A stretch of 64,000 nucleotides of DNA, taken from positions 2,388,412 to 2,452,411 of the forward strand of contig OX030956.1 in NCBI GenBank assembly GCA_943735955.1, in the 5' to 3' direction. Both the position numbers and the translations under genes were made by a program. Under the pieces are notes generated by a model that saw nothing but the letters and a program-made list of their open reading frames with translations, was not told the origin of the DNA and did not search any database. The stretch is from Piscicola geometra (Eukaryota; Annelida; Clitellata; Hirudinida; Piscicolidae). Positions 50,246 to 64,000 of the stretch are shown here, one piece after another; position 1 is the first letter of the stretch; each line of letters opens with the position of its first letter.

Positions 50246-50571
50246 AAACACACCACTTGATTGCCACTCTTCCTATTGTACCCAACCTCATCGCCTAAAG
50301 CACATAATCACTTTTGTGATCATTATTTACTATTCTGCGTTTCTTGACTAAATATAATTCTATTTTTATTTTAATTGTTCTTTTTTCTTCTTATTATTAT
50401 TACAATTATATTGATTATTATTATTATTATTATTAGCGATAAATAATCATTGTCGAAAACAATAACAACCCAGGCACCGAAACATCATCATCAACACCCA
50501 TGCACCCTTATTACTCGCTTATGTGATTCTGATGATTAGATGATGACCGTGTGAGCATCTTATAATGATTT

Positions 50572-50820
50572 TTGAGATCATCATCATCATCATAATCATC
50601 GTTTACATTATTCTCACAAAGATGTATTACATAAAGATACTTAGTTGTTGTTCTCCAAGACTAGCGCCTTCATCATCATCATCATCATCACATCCGCCAT
50701 TTCTATCATTATCCTCATCATCATTTCTATCATCATCGTCATCTCCATCATTATCATCATCACAACCATGATCTCCATCATCATCATCATCATCGTCATC
50801 ACTTCCATCATCATTCTAAT
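50572..50820. repeat. (CAT)n-rich tract
   Basis: CATCATCAT blocks with ATCTCC and ATTATC interruptions between about 50575 and 50815. Confidence 0.88.
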
Positions 50821-50967
50821 CACATTGTTACTTGTTCGGTTGATGCATCTTTGTTACTCACCCAAGCATTACAACATCATCATCATCATCAGCCACCGCA
50901 ACTACAATCACCACCGCCCATCCAACCCATCGTGCATCCCGTCTTCCATCATCATTATAAATGTGTA

Positions 50968-50973
50968 AATAAA
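50968..50973 (+). terminator. Possible distal polyadenylation signal of STK11
   Basis: AATAAA in GTAAATAAACAG, 1.3 kb after the stop. A 3' UTR of this length is unproven. Confidence 0.3.
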
Positions 50974-52574
50974 CAGATGACAAATCCACCAAATTACTCA
51001 AAATGTAAAAGTTCTTTCAGTTATAATATATCTGAGAGAACTATAAGTTACAGTCTATAACCCATACATTGGCCTTCGTCTCAATGAGTTTCAGTGCCTC
51101 TGGCGAGAGATTTCAAGTTGTTTCTTTGCACAGTTTTAGAATATTTCAGATGGTTGAGCACTTGATGGCATTGCACCAATAAGATGGAAGGAGATGAAGT
51201 TGAAAGCGTACCGATCATGAGACTGAAATAGTTGCAGATTCGGCAGAATATGTGTTCTTGTGAGGCAGTTTCAATGATGACGTCTGCAATCAGAGTCGCA
51301 TTAATGTGAACCTTTGTAAGGAAGATGTGTCAGTGTGGAAAATGCTATCACTACCGATGGAAACTTAAACGTCGCATTTAAAACCTGTTGTCGGAATTAT
51401 GAAGAGGCAAGCTCCTCAGTCAACTTTCTCATGCAGTTTACTTTTTATCACAATTTAAATCTGTTCACCTCCCTCATCATTCGACAGAAGTTGCTGAAAC
51501 AAAAGTCTATTCTGGCTTTTAAACTTTTTTATATTGCAAGTACATTTTAAAACACTCACTAGGGTGCAGGGACAATTCCTGATCGGAGAAAACTAGGTTC
51601 TTATAATTAATAACCGTTTATAACTAACTGTTTATCCATAATAATCCTCTCTCAACTATAATCATCTTCTCAACCCTTACGATATTAAATATGTTTTATT
51701 TTTTAGCAATTGAATTATTTTTGAATAATAATATATTTTAATACTAAATAATAATAAGAATAAAAATTAAATAACAAAAACAAATAATAATGCTAACACA
51801 GGAAGTTGTGCTTAGCATGTTTTAACGGGAGCTAGTTGGAAGAGAGTTGATGTTTGTGCTTGTGTTTGCATGCCACCCTCTCCATTCCTAATGGAGTAGT
51901 TGGGATAGCACATTTCTATCGAGTTCAATTAATTTATAGAATAATGTAGAGAAATTTAAATACAAATTAACAATCAATCAATTAACAAAAACACACAGAC
52001 ACACACACACAAACACATACACACACATACACACACATACACACACACAAACACACACACACACACATACACACACACACACACATACACACCACACACA
52101 CACCACACACACATACATAGACGCACACACACACACACACACACACACATGCATAGGCAGGCATAGTAGAAGAGCTGGCTTATAAAGGTCGGCAAGAGAG
52201 GCTGAAGAGAAGGCGTGCTGGAGGTGAGCTTGCTTGTGTCTTTATATTTGTGTGCATGTGTTTTGTTCTGTCCATCCATTCAATTCACTGGTCAACTTAA
52301 TTTTTCAAATGTTTTTTTTTTACATTTTGGCCCTCCGATTAACTGAGTTAATTTTTTCAGAATCAAACACAGCGTTGATGACACACTATTGAGCAGTAAA
52401 AACTCTGACGATTGCTACTTCATCATCTCCTTCAGCAAGAACACTCCACATTTGAAGGCACAGATTCATTAGGAAACTTAAGCCCAAGCACAACAAATCT
52501 CTCAACAACCCCATCCCAAACACAACAACTTCATCACCAACAACCGCAACAAATTCCTCAACAACCACAACAAC
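50974..52574. other. Intergenic DNA upstream of the claudin-like gene
   Basis: AT-rich, no gene. An interrupted (CA)n tract lies at about 51990-52150. A CAACAACCAC-rich leader lies at 52495-52574, directly before the ATG at 52575, and is probably 5' UTR. Confidence 0.45.
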
Positions 52575-54858
52575 ATGGACTCTGGAAAAAGCCAGCAAAA
52601 CGTGGCAGTGCACACGATCAGTTTCCGAGGCAAGGCAGGCGCGATCTTCGTTCTCTTGTGCTTCAGCATCACCCTCTTCGTCGTCGGCTTCGTCACCAAC
52701 CACTGGTCGCGCAAGGACGGCGTCTCGTACGGCTTGTTCGCCAACTGCACCTGCAAGCACCATGACTTCACCGGAGACAGTGAGTGGCGGTGTGGATGCT
52801 AAGGCTAAGGGTGGTATAGTGGAAACTGTGTAGATGCGAATAGTGATTTAGTGGAAAAAATTTTTCCTCAATTAACCAAAAAAGTCTATTTTTAATTCCA
52901 AAATTTTTAAACACAGTAAGAATTCTTGAATTGATTCTTATGCACGATGTGGATCTGTGTAAAACTCTTCTTCTCTAGGCAGCCTCTTACATTGAAGTCG
53001 CATTTCTTTTTGGATCTTCACAGAGGAACATTTTTAGTGCCTTAGAAACAAGATTTAACAAGGTGCAAGTGGTTTGATACTAAATAAGCCTCAAAGCCTG
53101 TTTGAGTGTTTCAATTGCTCCAATTGATCCCTTCACACGCTAAACTTCTCCAACTAATCACAGACTGTAAGCTGATACCAGTGTGAGGTTTTCAACATTT
53201 ATAACTGAGAAGAGATCGATGCACACATTATAAATCGTTAAAAAATAATTCATAATAATAATTTAAAGAAAGGAAAGTTTCTTTGAAGTCGACACACATC
53301 CACTCAACCACCTTAAATCAATCAATTAAAACTTATATAACGCATATTACGACGCGAAAAATTAAACTCTAAGCGAATCACTCACTCACTCACACATACA
53401 AAACTTTTGAAATTCGAACAACACTACCTATTACGGGATGCCAAGCAACAAGACATTGAACGGTGTTCTGCTGCTGTTTACGCTAGCTGCAGCAGACGTT
53501 GTAAACACGAATGCATACAATGTAGCCACTATGCCATCATATCCTAACTTACTTCATTGCATTGTCATCATCACCATCCTCAACATTTAAAAACATTCTG
53601 TTTTATTCCCCTTCATCCGTATCAGCATCCCAAAAATCCAACCAACTCCACCTTCCACCTCCTTCAAACTCCAACAGCATTTAAATTTTTAAACTCATTT
53701 TTAAACGGCCTTAGTCCTACATGATGGGAAAAAGTGCCAATATGAGAATGTAATACTATTTTCTCTCCATTTACAAACACTTCTCCCAGGACACAGATTG
53801 AAATATTTCGTTAAAGTACTGTCCTATAGACTATAGGCTATAGACTATAGGCTATAGTCTATAGCCTATAGAAATGACAACACTTTAGTTTCTTTAGATA
53901 CTATTACTTTTTTTAGTTTTTAGTTTTTTTAAATCTATTTCCACAATCTTGGATTGATTCAGTATTTTTCTAGTTGTCTATTCAGAAAATGTCCTATCTG
54001 AAGAGGCAAGAAGACGCTAGAGCCTGCAAACTATCTTCACTCGTTCGGCGTCACTACAGCTTATACATTTGCTACTTATTTAGGTGCACTTGCCGTAAAT
54101 TAAGCGAGCTCAAAGCAAAACGATCTACTTAACGTATTTCACTTCACACAATAACCTCTGTTACCCATCTAACTGAAACTCCATCAATCGATCCAACTCC
54201 ACCTCCTTGCTTTCATTCCACTCCATTCGACCACCGCCCCATCACCCCCATCCCCCCTCTCAGACCAATGGCTGATCGGCGTGGTGACGCTGGTGGGCGC
54301 TGGACTGCTGTGTCTTCTCGTCTGTCTCCTTCTCATCTCCATCTACATGTGCGTGCACACCGTCAGCAAAAACTCCACCATCATCGCCCTCGTCTTCTTC
54401 TGCTTCTTCGCATGTGAGTTGGTTGGTTGTTGGTTGGTTGGTTGTTGGTTGGTTGTTGGTTGGTTGTAGTTTGTGTGTGGTTTTTTGTAGTGTGTATGTG
54501 TGTGGTTTGGGTTGTTTGTAGTGTGTGTGTGGTTGTAGTGTTTTGTGAATTGTTTATTTTGTTATTGAATGTTGAGGGGGCATGAATAAATGAATGAATG
54601 GATGGATGGATGAATGGATGGATAGATGAATAGGTAGATGGATAAATGGATGGATGAATGAATAGATTAATGAATGGTTTGTTAGATGGATAAAAATAAT
54701 TGGCGTAAAACAGGAAAAAATATGAACCAAAATGCTAAAAATAGAATACCATTACTGAGTGCTCTTAATAGTTTATATAAAAGTAGATGCAAGATGATAG
54801 GATAGATGATATGATAGTGGCAGTGATGATTCAGAGAGGAATGTGCTTTTTGTGCATC

Positions 54859-54889
<31 letters not shown>

Positions 54890-54899
54890 CCATCATCAC

Positions 54900-54938
<39 letters not shown>

Positions 54939-57900
54939 TATCATCATCATTGGTTTCACTCATATTAAAATGTGGGAAATCAGCCTATAGAAGGAAATTG
55001 TTGACTGTTAAAAAGCATTTAAAGATTTCGTGAAATATTTTTTTTTCTTCCATTGAATAGCACGAAAAAATAATCGAAGCAGCTGAAAGCTAGCTGGTGA
55101 TGGCTTGAAAGTCTTGAAGGCCAGGCAAGGGAGGAGAAAAAACCTTTAATTTTATACGAAATTATATTTTTTGAAATTGATATAATATATTTTTTTATAT
55201 TATAAATAATAAAATGAATAAAAAAAAACTAAGCTTTTTATAAATAAGGTTGAACACATATTGAGTGCCAAGAAAGGTAGTAGCAAGTGAGCGAGTATCA
55301 GCCGATTGATGCCGTTCACAGCATCGAGAGAGTGGAAATATTCCGGGAAAATGTGTTTTCAATTAGGAAAAAAGATGTTCTGCATTGAGAATGGAGATAT
55401 TGCATATGGCTATGTTAGCTGGTCTGTCCTATTTTTGGAAATCAAAAAATGAATGTTATTTTTTATTATATTATAAATAGATAATTAATAAAAATAATTT
55501 TTATAATAATGAAATCAACTTTTTGGAAGGTATTTTAGAGATTTATTTTTCAAATGGTCTTTTAATCGAAGGCCTCATCTTAAACGTCCCAGCCACAATC
55601 AGTCGTCACATGAGTGAAACATGCACAATTATATGTTTGAATCACAAATAACAATTCAAGTGTTCAGCAACTCTCAAATATGAACGCAAACATGAACCAA
55701 GAAAACCATTCCGGAGTACACAAACTTCACAAGCCATTCTCTCAAGTTCTCTCATAAACACGACTTTCCCTTTTGCAAGGCCGACTGATCGTTAAAATGA
55801 AACTATAAAACCTCTTGAAGCGAATTTTCAAACTGTTTTCTCAAGTTTGCTTGCAAGGCCGACGGATTCTTTGTTTCTGTTATCTTTCCAGATCACACTC
55901 AATTCCCTTGTGCATGAATGGCCTTGAACTTTTGAGGAAGCAGAAGGATGTGTTTGTTATCTGAAGGGTGGGAGGAGCAGAGAGGCTAAGTGCTGGGAAG
56001 AATCAGAGAATCAGTGATTTGTGGTGCTTCGTTTAAAGGTGTGTGAGAAAATCATTTCTTAACATAAATATTATTTCGAAAAATGGATATCAAGAGACTA
56101 ATAAATAATTCAAGGAATTCATCTTTTAGTGTGCGTTTGTGTGTGTAGATATGTATGCGTATGTGTGTGTATGTTCATGTGTGATGTCGAAGGGTTGCTT
56201 CTATTGAATATCTATCAAAAATACACACACACACAAACACCCACACACACATAAACACACACACACACATACACACACACACACAACCACAAACACACAC
56301 ACACCCTCTGGCCCATATTACTACATTAATCTGCTTAGGACTTGTGGCATGAGTAATTCGTGAAATGTAATTTGAGCTAATTTATTTGTCTGAATTGATT
56401 AGCAATTGATTAGAATTGATTAACAATAATTTATAGTATCGCTCTAAGGATTACATGAATAGGAAACATTTAAATGGAGATTTAATGGCCCTAATTCTGT
56501 ATTCTTGCACCAGGAAATTTCAAAATTACCGCCAAACCTAATGATCAGGTTTAAATCCTTTGATTTCTCTGACGATATACGTCAATTAACGCGGCGTTCT
56601 AAAGATTACATGATTCTCATCATTAAGTTTTTCAAATCGATAACGAAGACTTGTTTTGTTCAATCGATCATCCTCTCAGAAGTTTATAGCCACCTGAGTA
56701 TTCTTATTCCACTTTCGCTAAAACAGCAATTTTTCTTTCGATTTTCAAACCATTTTCACGCTTTTATTTTGAATTTCGTTCTTTTTCTTATGAATCCTTT
56801 GGAGTGACTTCCACACACATATATTTATGCTTCCGCACCACTAAAATAGACCTTGCGGCGATCCAAGTGAATCCAATCAAGCAGTCAGCACTCTTAAGTC
56901 TTCCAAGACTTGTTCCTGGTTCGTTTGAAGCAGCCTTCTTTATGTTTTGAAGAAGTTTAGTGAGCAGCAAAGTTGCATTTTTGAAACTTGACTAGATTAC
57001 TAAAGAGCCCATGAACGTCTGAAATATTAAAAGTATTTTTTTTAATCGAAAAATACAAACTGTTTCAAAATAAAGACTCAATGCATATTGTTATTTTTAG
57101 GCGTTCTTTATCAATAGCTTTATGTTATCGCAATAATAATGTTTAAAAGTAGATTGTGAAGATTTATAGACAAATTAGACTTTAAAAATAGCTTTTTAAA
57201 CACTGCAGAAGCTATTGGCAATGTATGGAAATTAATATCCGTTTTATAAACGTTATATGAATAAGTTAAATTTATTAAAAATTAATAATGATAAATAATA
57301 TCTATACTTCAGTAAAATAATAATACTAAACTGTAAGAATTATAATATTCTGTAAGATTGCGAAAGACTGAAATTTACCCAAAAAAGACTTCTTGTACGA
57401 CGATGCCCCAGTGAAGGATTTGTACAATGAATAGAAAAAACATCGACTTAATTTGCTATAATAAATTAAAACTTACATAAAAGAATTTAAACTTCACGAA
57501 ATTCACGCATGTCACATTCTGATAAAGCAGCAGGCGATAGAATTTTATCAATACCGCAACTTTGGCGACACATTCCACACATGACGACTTCCAGTGATAA
57601 TGCTGTCTGCATCCACTCCCCATGCCTTTCATCGCTCCCTCCAATACAATTTCATTCTCTCAAGCCTTCCTTCTTCCGACTCAAATTTTTGTTTTTGTAG
57701 CCAGGAATAACCGATTTACCAGAGTTCTCATGATGTGGTTTTGAAATCGGATCTCTGAAACTTATTCAAGATTCAATATTGCTCAGCGAAAATCTTCGTC
57801 AAATTCAGTATTTTAAAGCTAAAACGCTGTTTATTCTGTGAAATACGAGTCGAAACATAACTTAGCTCTGGCATTTTACATTTATGAGTAGTTTTAAGAG

Positions 57901-58997
57901 CGGAGAATCTAATCTACGGCCTAAAAGACAAACATATGTCATCAATTTTAAACGTTTTCGTACTTGAATATTTTATGATTTCCAATTAATGATTTTCCAA
58001 TGTTTATTTAATTAAAATGTTCAAAGTGCGATTATTTTTTAATTCTTTAACAAACAATTAATCACTAATTTAAACATTCGAGTGCTTTGTAATTGCCCAA
58101 TTAGAAATTGATTAAATTAAATTAAATTAAATTATGATCGATTAAAAAGAGAATGCAACGAATAGTTATAATGTATATATGTATGTATGTATGTGTTTAT
58201 GCTCGTATGAATGTATGTTTTTATGTCTGTTTGTATGGAAATATGTCTAGAGGTTAAAAAAAAGAGAAAAATAAAAAATTCTGGTTTATAGTTTCAAGTT
58301 TAACCACTCATAATATCCTTTCTATTGAGAAAACCAAATTACTGCAAACATCATTTGAAACTCCATCCCCACAACCTCCTTCCTCAATCACCACTGAAAC
58401 TTCTATCCACGCCGCCACCACTACCGCACCACCACAACAACAAAAAGTATCTCAACAACCACCACAGCTTCACCCTTCTTCACACGTTACAACCATAACC
58501 TCAACCCCTACCACAACATTCTTTCTCTCTACCACCTCAACCACCACTAAAAATACCTTATAAACCACCACAACAACAACTTCACCCACACCACCACCAC
58601 CTCAACCACTACCACCACAACGTTTTCCACACTACAACTACTTCAACCACCATCTCAAACCACCACCACCACCATAAACACCACAACCAACACCACCACG
58701 ACAACCCCCTCCCCACCCAACTCAACCAACAACACCACCACCACAACAACCCTCCCCCTCTCCAACTCAACCTCAACCACCACGACAACCTCCACCCCTC
58801 TTCAACTCAACTCAACCCCCTCCACCCCTCCAGTCATCTTCACGGTGGCAGGCTTCGTCTTCTACGCGGTGCAGAAGACGCTTCAGCACGAGGAAGTCTT
58901 TTGGTCGTTCGGTCTGGTGGTCAGCGCTTCATTCTTCTGCCTGGTGGCCGCCATTGTGTCGCTGGTGCAGTTGAAGAGCTCTGGAGTGAGGCTGTGA
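52575..58997 (+). CDS. Claudin/PMP22-like four-transmembrane protein (3 exons)
   Basis: Exons 52575-52779, 54264-54413 and 58834-58997, both introns in phase 1, total 172 residues. TM1 (AGAIFVLLCFSITLFVVGFV) is followed by NHWSRKDG, then GLFANCTCK, the claudin-superfamily pattern W...GL(W/F)..C.C in the first extracellular loop. TM2 is VVTLVGAGLLCLLVCLLLIS, TM3 lies across the second junction (IIALVFFCFFAF then IFTVAGFVFYAVQ), and TM4 is FGLVVSASFFCLVAAIVSLV. The tail is short (QLKSSGVRL) with no PDZ-type ending. The first loop is short compared with vertebrate claudins, as in many invertebrate claudin-like and PMP22-like proteins. It probably acts at membranes or junctions. Subfamily unresolved. 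Confidence 0.82.
53295..53400 (-). mobile_element. CR1/L2-type 3' tail, reverse orientation
   Basis: Reverse complement reads TATGCGTTATATAAGTTTTA followed by ATTGATTGATTT, the same tail layout as at 22840 and 34065. In intron 1 of the claudin-like gene. Confidence 0.5.
53831..53871. repeat. Perfect 20-bp-arm palindrome
   Basis: CTATAGGCTATAGACTATAG, one central G, then its exact reverse complement. It is built from CTATAG hexamers and lies in intron 1 of the claudin-like gene. Confidence 0.95.
54414..54700. repeat. GTTGGTTG, GTGTGTGG and GGATGAAT repeats at the start of claudin-like intron 2
   Basis: The donor GTGAGTTGGTTGGTTGTTGG opens a G/T-rich tract, then GGATGGATGAAT units to about 54700. 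The opposite end of this 4.4-kb intron is CAACCACC-rich. Confidence 0.88.
54858..54952. repeat. (CAT)n array
   Basis: About 31 CAT/CAC triplets in claudin-like intron 2. Confidence 0.93.
54953..58339. other. Interior of claudin-like intron 2
   Basis: AT-rich, with short (GT)n and (CA)n tracts at 56130-56300 and a TATGTATG tract at about 58170-58230. No gene supported. Confidence 0.4.
58340..58833. repeat. ACC/CAACCA-rich tract at the 3' end of claudin-like intron 2
   Basis: Almost 500 bp nearly free of G: CCACCACAACAAC, CTCAACCACC and CAACTCAACC units, ending CCACCCCTCCAG at the acceptor. Confidence 0.9.
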
Positions 58998-60090
58998 GGC
59001 GTGGTCGGAAGTGGAAAGGGAAGGGGTGTGATTGGATAGGAATGAGGGATGGGATAGGCTAAATGGTTTGGTTTTTGGTGAGTTCTAAGGGTGAAAAGTT
59101 GTAGAGAAGTAAGGTGGGGTGGATTGATGCGAGAGGGATAAGGTGATGTTGGGTGGTTGTCTTGAAAAGAGGTTGGTTTTGAAAATGTGATTGGACTTCG
59201 CTTGAAAGCCTTGAGAAGATAAATTCATGAATACTTAATTAGGTGATTACGACATTTATTTATGCTGTTTTAAAGGCGCGCTGAACTTTAGAACTCTGAA
59301 CGTAGCTTTGTATATGCGACTGTGCTTCTTAGAGATGGTGCCGATGTTATCGCAGACATTTTAGATCGTAATTGCCCGTTTGAAAGTAGAGTATTTGAAA
59401 GGAATTGGTGTGGAGTAGATTGAGCAGTTGGAATGGTAATGACCCAACAAACAAACAACATGATCATCCTAACCACCCTTGATCACTAACGCCTGTGTGC
59501 AAGTGCCTGTGCTTTTGTGTGTTGTGGTAGGTGGTGGTGGTGGTAGGTGGTGGTGGTAGGTGGTGGTGGTAGGTGGTGGTGGGTGGTGGTAGGTGGTGGT
59601 GGGTGTTGGTAGTAGGTGGTGGTAGATGGTGGTTTACTCAATTGAATTAAATGAAGGGCGCATGTCTGGAAAGACTTGAAGCCATAAATTAGACTAGTTA
59701 TCACCCTCTGATAACGACTTATTGGTCTTATCATTCACTTATGAGCCCCTATGTCTTTATACTTACTGGTTTTGAATATGTGTGTGTGTATGTGTGTTTG
59801 TATGTATGTGTGTATGTATGTGTGTGTGGATGTGTTTATACTTACGGGTTATGAATGATTGAACAATATTTTGAAAGCTTCTGCAAACTAACTCTGCAAC
59901 AATATTTGACTTCGCTTTATTACTGTTAAGGATTTTGTTATTATTATTATCATTATTATTATTTTAAAGTTCTATTTTGAGATGTTCAGATGTTTTTAAG
60001 CTGTCTGTTCGCATTCGAAGCCTTTACCACCATTTGTTACAGCAGAAAAGTCTTAATGGCATTGCTGATGTACGCATACGCACACGCACG

Positions 60091-60162
<72 letters not shown>

Positions 60163-61085
60163 ATCACAAAAGAATACCAAGTCTTGAGAATGCATTGGAA
60201 CCAGCAGGACCTGGAATTTTCGGGTGTCAGCTTTCAAGACACACCCAGCAGCAGCAGCAGGCATTTCTGTCTTTTATACTTCCACATATTTATACGCTGA
60301 CTTTTATTCAGTTTTCCAAGTGCCTAAGATAGCAGTAAGCGTGCTTAAATGCGGATGCTTCAATGTGCAGGGGGATGCCTAATTGGAGCAAGAATTGTGC
60401 TCGCTTCTTCGTGAACTATTTTGAGGTTACTTTGCAACATAACAAGCGCTCTAACATGTTCTTCTTTGCAACCCCTCTTTGCTAGCTTCTCCACATTACT
60501 TCCTGCTTCAATGGACGACTGTTACTCCTGAATCAGTTTATCTCGACCCCCCATCGCCCAACCACACTCTGCACTCAGCACTTTGTCTTTGGTGTTACGC
60601 TTTTATCGAATAATGTTTGGAACAAATTGAAAAACGAAATATTTTATAAAAAAACTTCAAATTCTGAAATTAAAGTGAATTCAAATTGAAAAAGGTAAGA
60701 TTTTATAGAAAAAATCCAATTCTAAATTAAAGTGAATTCGAAGGGTTAACTAGAGCTTCCAAATTAAATGGCCTTCATGCAGCGACCAACTTCCAAACAA
60801 ACTGATTTTTCCCTTAAAACACTATCTCCGACTCAGCAAGTGCTGTGATGATGATTAGGTGTTCAAATAAACTTTAATTTCATCACCACTCGCGCACACT
60901 CCACCCACTCCACAACATCATAAAGCCAAAACTACCCCACTACCTTGTTCTACCTAACCACGAGTTACCCCCCCTGGAACACCCCGTATTAAATTTAACA
61001 TCACCACCACCACCATCATCACCATCATCACCATATATGAACACCAGAACCCTCCCCTCCACACCACCAACGGACACCACCACAC
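58998..61085. other. Region between the claudin-like and EFHC-like genes
   Basis: Includes GGTGGTAGGTGGTGG repeats (59518-59640) and (CA)n (60083-60161). A minus-strand frame at 59288-59476 starts like a signal peptide (MIMLFVCWVITIPTAQ) but has no other support. Further 3' exons of the EFHC-like gene may lie here; I could not identify them. Confidence 0.4.
60083..60161. repeat. (CA)n array
   Basis: About 39 CA units preceded by CACGCACGCACG. Confidence 0.95.
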
Positions 61086-63765
<2,680 letters not shown>

Positions 63766-63779
63766 CTGCAGCTCTCGAT

Positions 63780-63890
63780 CGGGTGTGGGTTGTCCTGTGT
63801 GATAGTGGTGGTGGGTAGTGAAGATGAAGTGGGTTGTCCTGTGTGGTAGTGGTGGTGGGTAGTGAAGATGGAGTGGGTTGTGCTGTGCTG
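63780..63890. repeat. Duplicated ~57-bp unit
   Basis: GTGGGTTGTCCTGTGTG(A/G)TAGT followed by GGTGGTGGGTAGTGAAGATG occurs twice, with a third partial copy, upstream (minus strand) of the first visible EFHC-like exon. Confidence 0.85.
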
Positions 63891-64000
63891 CATAGTGGTT
63901 GTGAATGAAATTGGAATGTTCCATTCGACATACCCTATTAGCTTTTAGTTTGTTATTCTTACAAAACCGTGAATAAAATAACGCAAAGATTTAACCACCC

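Noticed and set aside
59288..59476. Short minus-strand frame starting like a signal peptide
   Set aside because: No homology, no splice or polyadenylation context and an ordinary chance length; not enough to call a gene.
60037..60264. Possible EFHC-like 3' exon on the minus strand
   Set aside because: The readable segment (KADTRKFQVLLVPMHSQ) does not resemble an EF-hand or DM10 and ends in a (CA)n tract.

Overview
This is a window of animal nuclear DNA. Genes are interrupted by GT-AG introns, and the readable proteins are eukaryotic: Mediator MED12, the LKB1 kinase STK11, the ATAC acetyltransferase KAT14, KIF-binding protein, a rhodopsin-type GPCR, a claudin/PMP22-like tetraspan and an EFHC/DM10 ciliary protein. 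Exons are fairly GC-rich, intergenic DNA is strongly AT-rich, and the window is unusually full of simple repeats. The protein sequences look like a bilaterian invertebrate. I cannot fix the phylum from the sequence alone.

Layout, left to right. 1-5131 (-): the first 13 coding exons of MED12; the gene continues off the left edge. 6387-8451: a decayed hAT transposon with a perfect 8-bp target duplication. 10544-12836 (-): a two-exon neuropeptide-type GPCR. 12.8-28.4 kb: AT-rich DNA with tRNA-like SINE heads, non-LTR fragments and a second hAT element (21651-23816) carrying an inserted CR1/L2-type fragment. 28483-30456 (+): KIFBP as one uninterrupted exon. 31237-35773 (+): an unrecognised single-pass membrane protein with an EGF-like six-cysteine segment, built wholly from phase 1-1 exons. 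37180-37575 (-): a small secreted four-cysteine protein. 38897-45463 (+): KAT14 in 18 exons. 46019-49667 (+): STK11 in 9 exons, ending in a CaaX-like tail. 52575-58997 (+): a claudin-like tetraspan in 3 exons. 61086-63765 (-): four exons of an EFHC1/EFHC2-like gene that continues past the right edge.

The exon models were built by hand, from matches to what I know of each family plus agreement of splice phase at every junction. They are sequence-based inferences, not transcript-supported. No operon-like co-function is evident. MED12 and KAT14 both belong to transcription coactivator complexes; the other genes are unrelated in function.

The most unusual signal is in the introns. In several genes, on both strands, introns start with G/T-rich repeats (GTGTGT, GGTGGTTG) and end with A/C-rich repeats (CACACACAG, CCACCACAACC). 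The two ends of one intron could therefore pair and bring the splice sites together. The intron of the GPCR does not show this. Other items of note: a stop-free, 3n-length intron in KAT14 made of a 15-bp minisatellite, and a splice acceptor apparently supplied by a retrotransposon tail.
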